Assembly: GCF_036199905.1 (NCBI RefSeq)
Contig: NZ_CP108109.1
Span: forward strand, 3,023,501 to 3,087,500
DNA: 64,000 nucleotides
Direction of reading: 5' to 3'
Source of the DNA: Streptomyces sp. NBC_00223
GTDB taxonomy: Bacteria; Actinomycetota; Actinomycetes; Streptomycetales; Streptomycetaceae
Shown here: positions 15,886 through 24,497 of the stretch, piece after piece
Layout: each line of letters starts with the position of its first letter
Numbering within the stretch: position 1 is the first letter of the stretch
The notes under the pieces: generated by a model
Database searches by the model: none
What the model was told of the DNA's origin: nothing
The model's input: only the letters and a program-made list of their open reading frames with translations
Program-made: the position numbers and the translations under genes

Positions 15886-17049
15886 ATGCACTCACCCAAG
15901 CCGATGTCGTCCCCCGCAGCGGTGCCCGCCGCGGAGGAACTGGACATCGACCGAAGCGACCCCGAGTACCGCCGCTGGTTGAAGGAGGCTGTGGCGAAGG
16001 TCCATGCCGACGCCAACCGGTCCGCCGATACCCATTTGCTGTCAGTTCCGCTCCCGGCGGACTGGGGCGTCGACCTCTATCTGAAGGACGAATCGACGCA
16101 TCCGACAGGCTCGCTCAAGCACCGCCTGGCCCGCTCATTGTTCCTGTACGCGTTGTGCAACGGGTGGATCAGGCCGGGTCGCCCGGTGATCGAGGCGTCG
16201 AGCGGGTCGACGGCCGTATCGGAGGCGTACTTCGCGCGACTGATCGGTGTCCCCTTTGTGGCCGTGATGGCCCGCGGGACGGTGCGGACCAAGGTGGAAC
16301 TGATCGAGTTCCAGGGCGGACAGTGCCACTTGGTGGACAGTCCCGGCGAGGTGTACGAGACGGCCGCCCGGCTGGCCCGGGAGTCGGGCGGCCACTACAT
16401 GGACCAGTTCACGTACGCGGAACGGGCGACGGACTGGAGGGGCAACAACAACATCGCCGAGTCGATCTTCCGGCAGATGGCCGAGGAACGACATCCGGTC
16501 CCCGCGTGGATCGTCGCCACGGCGGGAACCGGGGGCACCTCGGCGACCCTGGCCCGGTACGTCCGGTACGCACGGGCGACGACCGGAATCTGCGTGGCCG
16601 ACCCGGAGAACTCGGCCTTCTTCCCCGGGTGGCGGGACGGCGATCCGGGCGCCACGACCGGCACCGGCTCCAGGATCGAGGGGATCGGCCGCCAGCGGGT
16701 GGAGCCGAGCTTCGTTCCGGGCGCCATCGACCGGATGATGCGGGTGCCGGACGCGGCCTCGATCGCGTGTATCCGAGTCCTGGCGCGCCTCCTCGGACGC
16801 CGGGCGGGAGCATCGACCGGAACGGGACTGTGGGCGGCGTTCCGGATCATCTCCGAGATGCGTGAGCGTGGAGAACGCGGCAGCGTGGTCGGTCTGTTGT
16901 GCGATCCGGGCGAACGCTACGTTGAGAAGTACTACGCGGACGGCTGGCTGTCCGAGCAGGGCATCGACATCGGCCCGTACCTGGAACGTCTCGAGCGCTT
17001 TCTGAGCACGGGAACGCTGGACGGGCCGAAGGCGAGCCGGAACGGGTAA
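15886..17049 (+). CDS. PLP-dependent cysteine synthase/desulfhydrase (Cds1-like)
   Basis: A 387-residue fold-type II PLP enzyme. The PLP lysine lies in [16 protein letters not shown]; the substrate loop is [15 protein letters not shown]; the phosphate cradle is [15 protein letters not shown]. The insert [18 protein letters not shown] and the [12 protein letters not shown] end resemble the mycobacterial cysteine desulfhydrase Cds1, which releases H2S, pyruvate and ammonia from cysteine, more than CysK. Activity as a cysteine synthase cannot be excluded. The first two codons may be an extension, since MSSPAA follows closely. Confidence 0.75.
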   Translation: MHSPKPMSSPAAVPAAEELDIDRSDPEYRRWLKEAVAKVHADANRSADTHLLSVPLPADWGVDLYLKDESTHPTGSLKHRLARSLFLYALCNGWIRPGRPVIEASSGSTAVSEAYFARLIGVPFVAVMARGTVRTKVELIEFQGGQCHLVDSPGEVYETAARLARESGGHYMDQFTYAERATDWRGNNNIAESIFRQMAEERHPVPAWIVATAGTGGTSATLARYVRYARATTGICVADPENSAFFPGWRDGDPGATTGTGSRIEGIGRQRVEPSFVPGAIDRMMRVPDAASIACIRVLARLLGRRAGASTGTGLWAAFRIISEMRERGERGSVVGLLCDPGERYVEKYYADGWLSEQGIDIGPYLERLERFLSTGTLDGPKASRNG

Positions 17050-17138
17050 GAGGCGGGTTTCCGTGATCCGGGGCCGGGGTCACGGAGCCTCGCGCGTTGG
17101 GCTGCGCGCCGGGTCTCCGCTGCCCCAAGGTGTCCTGC

Positions 17139-18359
17139 ATGAACGATCCCACCAACCGGGCCGGCTCGACGCCGGCCGGCACACCCGGCACTCACTCCAT
17201 GCGTGCGAGCGGCGCTCTGCGCCGGATGGCGGCGCGCAGCCGTTCCGAGGAGCACCGGGCGTCCACACCGCTGGAGTTGTTCTTCGATCTGTGTTTCGTG
17301 GTCGCGGTGGCCCAGGCGGGCGGGCGGCTGGTGCACGCCGTGGCCGACGGGCAGGACCAGCACGGGGTGATCGGCTACCTGACGGTGTTTTTCGCCATCT
17401 GGTGGGCTTGGATGAACTTCTCATGGTTCGCGTCTGCCTATGACACCGACGATGTGCCGTATCGGGTGACGGCCCTGGTACAGATCGTGGGCGTACTGAT
17501 TCTGGCGGCGGGAGTGCCGCGGGCGTTCGACCACGGTGACTTCCGGCTGACGGCCATCGGCTACGCGGTGATGCGGTTGGCGCTGGTGACGCAGTGGCTG
17601 AGGGCGGCCCGGTCCGAGACCGGAGGGGCGCGGGCGACCGCGCTTCGGTACGCGATCGGAGTGTCGGTCTGCCAGGTCGGATGGATGGTGCTGCTGGTTC
17701 CGCCGGGAGCACCGCCGGTGTGGGCCTTTCTGCTGATGGCCGTGGCGGAGTTGTCGGTACCTCCGCTGGCGGAGCGTTCGGCGCCGACCGCTTGGCATCC
17801 GCGTCACATCGCGGAACGCTACGGGCTGTTCACCATCATCGTGCTCGGCGAGTCGGTGTCGGCGGCCACCATCGCCGTACAGTCAGCGGCCGATGAGCAC
17901 CAGGCGCTGGGGGCGCTGGTGCCGATCGCGGTCGGCGGTCTACTGATCGTCTTTTCCGCCTGGTGGATCTATTTCGCGGTGCCGATCCACGGCCATCTGA
18001 CGTCCAGCCGGCAGGCGTTTCTGTGGGGCTACGGTCACTTCGCCGTGTTCACCTCGGCTGCCGCCATCGGCTCCGGTCTGGAGATCGCGATCGAGCAGAC
18101 GGTCGGTACGACCGAGCTCTCGACCCGGGCGGCGTCGGCATCGGTGACCGTACCCACCGCCGTATTCCTGCTGACGGTGTGGTCGCTGCACTCGCGCCAC
18201 TACAAGCGTGGGCTGGCGCAGCAGCTCACCCTGCCCATGGCGGCGTTGGCGGTTGCGGCGTGCACCTTCACCGGGTCGCACGCCGTGCTGTGGGCGGGAG
18301 TGGTGTGCGCGGGCGCGGTTGCTGTCGGTGTGTCCCAACAGGCGCGTAACCCCGTATGA
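17139..18359 (+). CDS. Low-temperature-requirement A (LtrA) family membrane protein
   Basis: A 406-residue membrane protein with about 10-12 hydrophobic segments. The family signature appears near the N-terminus: STPLELFFDLCFVVAVAQAG, then FFAIWWAWMNFSWFASAYDT, ERYGLFTIIVLGESV and WWIYFAVPIH. LtrA was named from a Listeria cold-growth mutant; its biochemical role is unknown. ATG 17139 (MNDPTNRAG) is preferred over an upstream ATG at 17097. It converges on the VIT gene with 26 bases between stops. Confidence 0.85.
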   Translation: MNDPTNRAGSTPAGTPGTHSMRASGALRRMAARSRSEEHRASTPLELFFDLCFVVAVAQAGGRLVHAVADGQDQHGVIGYLTVFFAIWWAWMNFSWFASAYDTDDVPYRVTALVQIVGVLILAAGVPRAFDHGDFRLTAIGYAVMRLALVTQWLRAARSETGGARATALRYAIGVSVCQVGWMVLLVPPGAPPVWAFLLMAVAELSVPPLAERSAPTAWHPRHIAERYGLFTIIVLGESVSAATIAVQSAADEHQALGALVPIAVGGLLIVFSAWWIYFAVPIHGHLTSSRQAFLWGYGHFAVFTSAAAIGSGLEIAIEQTVGTTELSTRAASASVTVPTAVFLLTVWSLHSRHYKRGLAQQLTLPMAALAVAACTFTGSHAVLWAGVVCAGAVAVGVSQQARNPV

Positions 18360-18385
18360 CCGCCCGGTCGCGCGGCCGGAAGGGT

Positions 18386-19153
18386 TCAGACGCCGGCGGC
18401 CCCCAGGAGGACACCGACCGCGTAGGTCACCGCCATGGCGATCGCCCCGCCTGCGGCGTTGCGGATGATGGCGGGGCGCGCCGGAGCGTTGCCCAGCCGG
18501 GCGCTGATCCAGCCGCAGCCGACGAGGGCGGCCATCACGGAGACAACGGTGACGGCGAGCCGCCAGTCCCGCGGAGGGAGCACGATCGCCAGCAGCGGCA
18601 GCAGGGCGCCAGCGGTGAAGGAGATGAAACTGGCCCAGGCGGCGTGCCAGGGGTTGGCGAGTTCATCGGGGTCGATGCCGAGTTCGACGCGGGCGTGGGC
18701 GCCGAGCGCGTCGCGTGCGGTGAGCTGTTCGGCGACCTCGCGGGCAAGGTCGTGGCTGATGCCGCGGTCCTGGAGCAGGCCGGTGAGTTCGTCGAGTTCG
18801 GCCTCTGGGGTGGTGGCGAGTTCTTCGCGTTCGACGGCGAGGGCCGCCTGTTCCGAGTCTCGCTGGGTGCTGACGGAGACGTACTCGCCGGCCGCCATCG
18901 ACAGCGAACCGGCCATGAGGCCGGCCAGGCCCGCGGTGAACAGTGCCGACCGGGAGTCGGTGGCGCCCGCCACGCCCACGACGATGCCCGCGGTGGAAAC
19001 CACGCCGTCGTTGGTGCCGAGGACGGCGGCACGCAGCCAGTTCAGACGGGTGCCGAGCCCTTCGTGGTGCGGCTCGCCCGTGTGGTGCTCCGGGCCGGTC
19101 TCCGGGGGCGGCGTCGCGGCGTCGCCCGTCCCGCTCGCGCTGTCGTCGTTCAT
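18386..19153 (-). CDS. VIT1/CCC1-family metal carrier
   Basis: A 255-residue vacuolar-iron-transporter-like protein, probably moving Fe2+ or Mn2+ across the membrane. The first helix block is WLRAAVLGTNDGVVSTAGIV, followed by AGLMAGSLSMAAGEYVSVSTQRDSE, whose SMAAGEYVS and acidic loop are family hallmarks. A cytoplasmic metal-binding helical region (EREELATTPEAELDELTGLL ... GIDPDEL) follows, then three more helices. A His-rich N-terminus (GPEHHTGEPHHEG) may also bind metal. It follows hrdD on the same strand with 104 bases between. Confidence 0.88.
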   Translation of the reverse strand: MNDDSASGTGDAATPPPETGPEHHTGEPHHEGLGTRLNWLRAAVLGTNDGVVSTAGIVVGVAGATDSRSALFTAGLAGLMAGSLSMAAGEYVSVSTQRDSEQAALAVEREELATTPEAELDELTGLLQDRGISHDLAREVAEQLTARDALGAHARVELGIDPDELANPWHAAWASFISFTAGALLPLLAIVLPPRDWRLAVTVVSVMAALVGCGWISARLGNAPARPAIIRNAAGGAIAMAVTYAVGVLLGAAGV

Positions 19154-19257
19154 GGAGGGAAGCGTCTCACCCCCGGCCGGGTCCGTGTCCGGGGCAGGCC
19201 GAACCCCGGCGCGGGGGGGGGATGCACCGGGGCTCGGGTCTGTGGGACCGGGTCGGA

Positions 19258-20253
19258 CTACGCGGCTTCGTAGTCCAGTCCGGTCGCGCGCGCCATCCGC
19301 TTGAGATCGGCGAGTGCGTGCTTCTCGATCTGGCGGATGCGCTCGCGGGTGAGGCCGTGTTCCTTGCCGACCTCGGTGAGAGTGCGTTCACGGCCGTCCA
19401 CGATGCCGTACCGGGCGCGGATGATGGAGGCGGTCCGGTCGTCGAGCCGGTCGATCAGGCCGTCCAGCTCTTCGCGGCGCAGCATGACCAGCACGGAGTC
19501 CTCCGGGGAGGGAGCCGCGCCGTCCTCGACGAGGTCGCCGAACTCGGTCTCGCCCTCGGCGTCCACCGACATGTTGAGGGACACCGGGTCGCGGGCCCAG
19601 TCCAGGACGTCGGCGATGCGCCCCGCGGTGGAGTCCAGCTCCGCGGCGATCTCCGCGGGCTCCGCGTCACGGCCGTGCTCGCGGTTGAACTCGCGCTGCA
19701 CGCGCCGGATACGGCCCAGCTCCTCGACCAGGTGCACGGGCAGCCGGATCGTACGGGACTGGTCGGCGATGGAACGGGTGATGGCCTGCCGGATCCACCA
19801 GGTCGCGTAGGTGGAGAACTTGAAGCCCTTGGCGTAGTCGAACTTCTCGACGGCGCGGACCAGGCCCGCGTTCCCCTCCTGGATCAGGTCGAGCAGCGGC
19901 AGTCCGCTGCGCGGGTAGCGGCGGGCGACCGCGACGACGAGGCGGAGGTTGGAGCGGATGAAGATGTCCTTGGCGCGCTCACCTGCGCCGACGATCGCTT
20001 CGAGCTCCTCGCGCTTGGCGTCGGCGCCCGCTCCGGCGGGCAGACCGGTGTCAGCGGCGAGTATGCGCTCTGCGTAGACGCCCGCTTCGATGTCCCGGGA
20101 CAGCTCGACCTCCCGGGCGGCGTCGAGCAGCGGGGTGCGCGCGATCTCGTCCAGGTACATGCCGACGAGGTCGCGGTCGGCGACTTCCCCGCCTGCGGCG
20201 CGAGCGCTGCTGGTCCCGCCTGCGTTACGACGGGCGACGGCACGGGTTGCCAT
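19258..20253 (-). CDS. hrdD: Principal-like sigma factor HrdD
   Basis: A 331-residue group 2 sigma-70 factor. Region 1.2: DLVGMYLDEIARTPLLDAAREVE; region 2 core binding and -10 recognition: NLRLVVAVARRYPRSGLPLLDLIQEG and KGFKFSTYATWWIRQAITRSI; region 3: RLPVHLVEELGRIRRVQREF; region 4.2: LTEVGKEHGLTRERIRQIEKHALADLKR. Length and context fit HrdD of S. coelicolor (SCO3202), a non-essential HrdB paralog. ATG 20253 has AAGGGAG; the frame open to 20436 is upstream of the real start. A sigma-R type promoter lies about 110 bases upstream. Confidence 0.88.
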   Translation of the reverse strand: MATRAVARRNAGGTSSARAAGGEVADRDLVGMYLDEIARTPLLDAAREVELSRDIEAGVYAERILAADTGLPAGAGADAKREELEAIVGAGERAKDIFIRSNLRLVVAVARRYPRSGLPLLDLIQEGNAGLVRAVEKFDYAKGFKFSTYATWWIRQAITRSIADQSRTIRLPVHLVEELGRIRRVQREFNREHGRDAEPAEIAAELDSTAGRIADVLDWARDPVSLNMSVDAEGETEFGDLVEDGAAPSPEDSVLVMLRREELDGLIDRLDDRTASIIRARYGIVDGRERTLTEVGKEHGLTRERIRQIEKHALADLKRMARATGLDYEAA

Positions 20254-20360
20254 GCGAGCTCCCTTACGAAGGTGCGGTCGGTCTTGGTCCGGATCGGGCC
20301 GCCGTGCGGGCTTCCACCGTGTGCGGCTCATACCTTCCGGTTGCCCCATCCGATTGGGAT

Positions 20361-20386
20361 AACGACTGGAATCCGGACACAATTCC
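20361..20386 (-). promoter_or_regulatory. Sigma-R-type promoter of hrdD
   Basis: On the minus strand GGAAT (20386-20382), exactly 18 bases, then GTT (20363-20361). This is the consensus of the disulfide-stress sigma factor SigR. In S. coelicolor one hrdD promoter is known to be SigR-dependent, which supports the assignment. Confidence 0.75.
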
Positions 20387-20450
20387 CATGTCGTCACCTG
20401 TTTTTTATGATCTTGGAGTATGCTGTCCGGCCACATAGAGAGGTCATACG

Positions 20451-20972
20451 ATGTCGGATCGTATGAACGTCCAGGTCAGGCCCGGTAAAGAGGATGATCT
20501 GGACGCGCTCACTGCTATCTACAACCACTACATTCGCAAGACGCCGATCACGTTCGACGTAACCCCCCTCACCGCCGATGAACGCCGGCCGTGGTTGCTC
20601 TCCCATCCCGAAGACGGCCCGCACCGTCTCCTGGTTGCTCGGATTCCCGGTTCTGACGGGGGCATTCTGGGTTACGCGACCAGCAGCCCGTTCCGCCCGA
20701 AGGCCGCGTACGCCACTTCCGTGGAGACCAGCGTCTATCTGGCCCCCGACGCCGTCGGCCGTGGAATCGGCACCTTGCTCTACAAGCAGCTTTTCGAGGC
20801 GCTGGCGGAGGAGGACGTGCATCGCGCGTACGCGGGAGTCACCCTCCCGAACGAAGCGTCGGTACGGGTCCACCGGCGATTCGGCTTCCGGCAGGTCGGG
20901 ATCTATGAGGAGGTCGGGCGGAAGTTCGGCGTCTATCACGACGTGGCGTGGTTCGAGAAGCGCCTCGACTGA
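20451..20972 (+). CDS. GNAT acetyltransferase, phosphinothricin-acetyltransferase-like
   Basis: A 173-residue acetyltransferase of the PAT/Bar group. ALTAIYNHYIRKTPITFDVTP matches the N-terminal signature of that group; YATSVETSVYLAPDAVGRGIGTLLYKQLFEAL contains the acetyl-CoA loop; ending is NEASVRVHRRFGFRQVGIYEEVGRKFGVYHDVAWFEK. Many relatives acetylate methionine sulfoximine or other amino-acid analogues, so herbicide resistance is not implied. ATG 20451, with AGAGG upstream, diverges from hrdD. Confidence 0.85.
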   Translation: MSDRMNVQVRPGKEDDLDALTAIYNHYIRKTPITFDVTPLTADERRPWLLSHPEDGPHRLLVARIPGSDGGILGYATSSPFRPKAAYATSVETSVYLAPDAVGRGIGTLLYKQLFEALAEEDVHRAYAGVTLPNEASVRVHRRFGFRQVGIYEEVGRKFGVYHDVAWFEKRLD

Positions 20973-21012
20973 CGCCGGGCAGGTCAGGCCCCGAGGAGCG
21001 CTTCGAAGCTTA

Positions 21013-21026
21013 CTTGAACCTTCAAG
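21013..21026 (+). promoter_or_regulatory. MarR-type operator, distal copy
   Basis: Perfect palindrome CTTGAACCTTCAAG, 53 bases before the dioxygenase-like gene. The same core TTGAACCTTCAA sits at the promoter of the marR gene at 25350. Confidence 0.6.
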
Positions 21027-21053
21027 CAGATAGCGTTACCGTCCTTTCATAAG

Positions 21054-21067
21054 CTTGAAGTTTCAAG
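21054..21067 (+). promoter_or_regulatory. MarR-type operator, proximal copy
   Basis: CTTGAAGTTTCAAG, with CTTGAA and TTCAAG arms around GT. It is centred 41 bases from the distal copy (about four DNA turns) and its right arm runs into the AAGGAGG ribosome site of the dioxygenase-like gene. Confidence 0.6.
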
Positions 21068-21078
21068 GAGGTTGTGCG

Positions 21079-21864
21079 ATGACCACAGCGACACCGGAGC
21101 GCATGCCCGCGCTCTATCTCTCGCACGGCGCCCCGCCGCTCGCCGACGACCCCGTATGGCCCGGCGAACTCGCCGCCTGGGCCGCCGGGCTCCCCCGGCC
21201 CAAGGCGATCCTGATGGTCTCCGCACACTGGGAGGAGGCCCCGCTCGCGATCGGCGCGACGGCGTCCGTACCCCTGGTGTACGACTTCTGGGGTTTCCCC
21301 GAGCACTACTACCGGGTGACCTATCCGGCCCCCGGCGCTCCCGAGCTCGCCGCCGACGTGCGCAAGCTGCTGCGCGGCGCGGGCCACCCCGTACAGGACG
21401 TCCCCGACCGCGGCCTCGACCACGGCGCCTACGTGCCGCTGGTGGAGATGCTCCCGGCGGCGGACATCCCCGTACTGCAGGTGTCGATGCCGACCCTGGA
21501 GCCCGGGAAGCTGCTGGAGATCGGCCGAAGGCTGGCGCCGTTGCGGGACGAGGGCGTACTGATCGTCGGCAGCGGGTTCTTCACGCACAATCTGGCGGCG
21601 CTGCGGCATGCCGGGGAGCGGCCGCCGGGCTGGTCGGCGGAGTTCGACGCCTGGGGGCACGAGGCGCTGGACGCCCAGGACGTCGACGCGCTGCTGGACT
21701 TCGAACACGCCGCGCCCGCCGGGCGCCTGGCCCACCCGCGCACCGAGCACTTCGCTCCGCTGTTCGTTACGCTCGGCGCCGCCGAGTCCGAACTCGGCAG
21801 TCAGCGCAGCATCATCGACGGTTTCTGGATGGGGCTGGCCAAACGTTCCGTCCAGTTCGGCTGA
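21079..21864 (+). CDS. Class III extradiol dioxygenase (DODA/YgiD family)
   Basis: A 261-residue LigB-superfamily protein that uses an active-site divalent metal to open catechol-type rings; the family includes plant and bacterial 4,5-DOPA dioxygenases. Likely metal and catalytic residues: LYLSHGAPPL, ILMVSAHWEEAPLAIG, DRGLDHGAYVPLVEMLP and IVGSGFFTHNL (conserved His). The real substrate may be another aromatic or a quinol. ATG 21079 has AAGGAGG. It forms an operon with the lipoprotein gene 19 bases downstream, behind two MarR-type palindromes. Confidence 0.85.
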   Translation: MTTATPERMPALYLSHGAPPLADDPVWPGELAAWAAGLPRPKAILMVSAHWEEAPLAIGATASVPLVYDFWGFPEHYYRVTYPAPGAPELAADVRKLLRGAGHPVQDVPDRGLDHGAYVPLVEMLPAADIPVLQVSMPTLEPGKLLEIGRRLAPLRDEGVLIVGSGFFTHNLAALRHAGERPPGWSAEFDAWGHEALDAQDVDALLDFEHAAPAGRLAHPRTEHFAPLFVTLGAAESELGSQRSIIDGFWMGLAKRSVQFG

Positions 21865-21883
21865 AGAGGAAGACATCCACCTC

Positions 21884-22522
21884 ATGCATATGCGACGCAT
21901 CGCGATCGGCGTGGCCGTCCTGGCCGGAGCCGTGACCCTGGCCGCGTGCGGCTCCGACAGCAAGGACTCCGACGCCTCGCCCGGCACGCCCAGTACGGCC
22001 GCCACCACCGCCACCGCCGACACGGCCGACAACAAGCCCGCGGCCTCGTCGGTGTCCTGGCCGGCGCCCGAGGACGCGACGGCGCAGGCCAAGTCCGCGG
22101 GATTGCCGATGCTCGGGCAGGAGGGCCAGGTGCTGCACATCCACAGCCACCTGGACGTGTACGTGGACGGCGCGGCGGTGACAGTGCCGGCCGAGATCGG
22201 TATCGACAACGTCAAGCAGCAGATCAGCCCCCTGCACACCCACGACACGACCGGCGTGGTGCACATCGAGTCCCCGGTGCAGGCCGAATTCACACTCGGC
22301 GAGTTCATGACCGAGTGGAACGTGCCGATCAGCAAGGCCGCGCTCGGCCCGCTGAAGGTCGGCGGCGGCAAGGAACTGCATGTCTACGTCAACGGCAAGG
22401 AGCAGACCGGCGACCCGGCCGCGCTGAAACTGGCCGCGCACGACGAGATCGCCATCGTCTACGGCGCGCCGGGCGACAAGGTCCAGGTGCCCAGTTCGTA
22501 CGGCTGGACCGGGGGGCTGTAG
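21884..22522 (+). CDS. Secreted lipoprotein with HxHxH and HTHD motifs, function unknown
   Basis: A 212-residue predicted lipoprotein: signal peptide IAIGVAVLAGAVTLAAC with lipobox LAAC, then a Ser/Thr/Ala-rich linker. The mature domain repeats a beta pattern, HIHSHLDVYVDGAAVTVPAE near residue 85, PLHTHDTTGVVHIESP near 115, and KELHVYVNGKEQTGDPAALK further on. The clustered His residues suggest metal binding. This domain type is widespread in bacteria and archaea, but I know of no assigned role. It is in one operon with the dioxygenase. AGAGGAAG precedes ATG 21884; ATG 21890 is the alternative. Confidence 0.75.
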   Translation: MHMRRIAIGVAVLAGAVTLAACGSDSKDSDASPGTPSTAATTATADTADNKPAASSVSWPAPEDATAQAKSAGLPMLGQEGQVLHIHSHLDVYVDGAAVTVPAEIGIDNVKQQISPLHTHDTTGVVHIESPVQAEFTLGEFMTEWNVPISKAALGPLKVGGGKELHVYVNGKEQTGDPAALKLAAHDEIAIVYGAPGDKVQVPSSYGWTGGL

Positions 22523-22570
22523 TACCCGCGCTCCGATCGCGGGCACATCAAGCGTCCACACGGTGACGCG

Positions 22571-22615
22571 ACTGGTCCCCACCCCTCCGGATGATCCGGA
22601 GGGGTGGGGACCAGT
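22571..22615. terminator. Strong bidirectional hairpin terminator
   Basis: A perfect 21-bp stem: the arm at 22571-22591 (starts ACTGGTCCCC, ends CTCCGGA) pairs with 22595-22615 around loop TGA. It lies between the stop of the lipoprotein gene and the stop of the converging DHA2 exporter. The following 22616-22715 holds a short direct repeat ATGACCGTC and no gene. Confidence 0.85.
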
Positions 22616-22715
22616 CACATCACCGTACGAATGACCGTCCTACGTATGCCGTATGACCGTCATTCATATGGTGAGGTCATGCGGCGGCGTGCCGTACGAC
22701 GGTGAGTTCATCGCA

Positions 22716-24224
22716 TCAGTGGGCGATGGCGGGGACGGCGAAGTCCTCGACGGACTCGTCGCCCTGGGTCCGCTCACCGGTGTTCTGAACCTCGGCGTTG
22801 ACCAGGACGAACGCCAGGATCGAGGACACCGCGAGGATGGCCATCGCCCAGTAGATGGCGACGCTGTAGCCGTGGACCGCGGCCTGGTTGACGAACAGCT
22901 GGTTCTTCAGGTCGGCCGGCCCCTTGGAGTGGCTGACCTTCCAGGAGACGGTGGCGCTGGTCGCGAGGGTGTTCAGCAGGGCGGTGCCGATGGAACCGCC
23001 GACCTGCTGCGAGGTGTTCACCATCGCGGAGGCCACGCCCGCGTCCGACGGCCGTACGCCGTGCGTGGCCAGGCTCATCGCCGGCATGAACGCCGTACCC
23101 ATGCCGAGGCCCATGAGGACCAGGCCGGGGAGCAGAACGGCGGCGTAGCTGGAATCGACCTTGATCTGGGCCAGGATGCCCATGCCGATCGCGGCGACCA
23201 GGAAGCCGGGGGCCATCAGCAGGCGCGGACGGACCCGCAGCATGAGGCGGGCGCCGATCTGCGTGGAGCCGACGATCATGCCCGCGACCATCGGCAGGAA
23301 GGAGAACCCGGACTTGAGCGCCGAGTACCCCATGACTATCTGCAGGTAGTAGGTCAGGAACAGGAACAGGCCGAACATTCCGATAACCGCAAGACCCAGC
23401 GCCAGATAGACACCACCACGGTTGCGGTCGGTGACCACGCGCAGTGGCAGCAACGGCGCCTTGACCTTGCCCTCGACGACGACGAACGCCACGAGCAGCA
23501 CCGCGGCGGCGACAAACAGTCCGATGGTCACACCCGCCGCCCAGCCGTCGGACTCGGCGCGGCTGAAGCCGTACACCAGGGAGACCAGGCCGACGCTCGC
23601 GAGGACCACACCGGGAATGTCCAGGCGGTTGGGATTGCGGCCCTCCGCGGGCTCGCGGATGTACATCAGGGCGCCGATGACGGCGATGACAGCGAAGGCG
23701 ATGTTGACGAAGAGCGCCCAGCGCCAGTTCAGGTATTCGGTGAGGACGCCGCCCAGGATCAGGCCGACGGCCGCGCCGGCGCCCGCGATGGCGCCATAGA
23801 TGCCGAACGCCTTGGCGCGTTCCTTGGCGTCGGTGAACATCACGGCGACCAGCGAGAGCGCGGCGGGGGCCAGCAGGGCACCGAAGACGCCCTGGAGGGC
23901 GCGGGCGCCGAGCAGCATGGCCGTGTTCACCGCGGCGCCGCCGAGCGCGGAGGCAGCGGCGAAACCGAGCAGGCCGATGATGAACGTGTTCTTGCGTCCC
24001 CAGAGGTCGGCCACCCGCCCGCCGAAGAGCAGCAGGCCGCCGAAGGCCAGCGTGTAGGCGGTGACGACCCACTGCTTGTTGCCGTCGGAGATGCCGAGGT
24101 CGGCCTGGGCGGACGGCAGTGCGATGTTCACCACGGTCGCGTCGAGCACGACCATCAGCTGGGCGATTGCGATGAAGGTGAGCGCTGTCCAGCGCTTGGG
24201 ATCGGGCTGGAGCGTTTGAGGCAT
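22716..24224 (-). CDS. DHA2 family (EmrB/QacA) MFS exporter
   Basis: A 502-residue, 14-helix drug:H+ antiporter. Signatures: helix 1 QLMVVLDATVVNIALPSAQ (motif D1), loop 2-3 GGRVADLWGRKNTFIIG (motif A) and the helix 5 motif C region GAIAGAGAAVGLILGGVLTE. GTG 24236 is an alternative start. It is about 67% identical by eye over long stretches to the exporter at 26800. The TetR gene upstream on the same strand is its likely repressor; an inverted repeat and a TATAGC element lie between them. Confidence 0.88.
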   Translation of the reverse strand: MPQTLQPDPKRWTALTFIAIAQLMVVLDATVVNIALPSAQADLGISDGNKQWVVTAYTLAFGGLLLFGGRVADLWGRKNTFIIGLLGFAAASALGGAAVNTAMLLGARALQGVFGALLAPAALSLVAVMFTDAKERAKAFGIYGAIAGAGAAVGLILGGVLTEYLNWRWALFVNIAFAVIAVIGALMYIREPAEGRNPNRLDIPGVVLASVGLVSLVYGFSRAESDGWAAGVTIGLFVAAAVLLVAFVVVEGKVKAPLLPLRVVTDRNRGGVYLALGLAVIGMFGLFLFLTYYLQIVMGYSALKSGFSFLPMVAGMIVGSTQIGARLMLRVRPRLLMAPGFLVAAIGMGILAQIKVDSSYAAVLLPGLVLMGLGMGTAFMPAMSLATHGVRPSDAGVASAMVNTSQQVGGSIGTALLNTLATSATVSWKVSHSKGPADLKNQLFVNQAAVHGYSVAIYWAMAILAVSSILAFVLVNAEVQNTGERTQGDESVEDFAVPAIAH

Positions 24225-24457
24225 GACTGGTCTCACTAATGGATGCGGAGTGACAGGACGTGGGGACGTTTGTCAGCGAACGTGTCCGGCCGGGATCTGG
24301 GACCTGGATCCGGCGCCGGGTGATCAGGAGGACGAGCGGTCTTCTCTGACGTCGATTGCTTGTCGGGGCGGGCTCGTCTGAGTGGGCTTCGCGGGTCCAG
24401 GGCGTCGATGCCACCGATGACCGATGACGGCCGGTGACGCGACTCGCGAACGCGGCG

Positions 24458-24492
24458 AAGTCACCAACGCTATAACCCGACTGATGTGACTT
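24458..24492 (-). promoter_or_regulatory. Candidate TetR operator and exporter promoter
   Basis: AAGTCAC (24458-24464) and GTGACTT (24486-24492) are perfect inverted arms 21 bases apart. Between them on the minus strand lies TTATAGCG, a possible -10 region. The site is between the tetR stop and the exporter, leaving a leader of about 220 bases that shows no gene. Confidence 0.4.
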
Positions 24493-24497
24493 GCGAT

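Noticed and set aside
22640..22680. TACGTATG and ATGACCGTC repeats near 22.65 kb as an operator shared with 38.27 kb
   Set aside because: They lie downstream of both flanking genes, next to the terminator, and similar words also occur within coding sequence near 32.98 kb.
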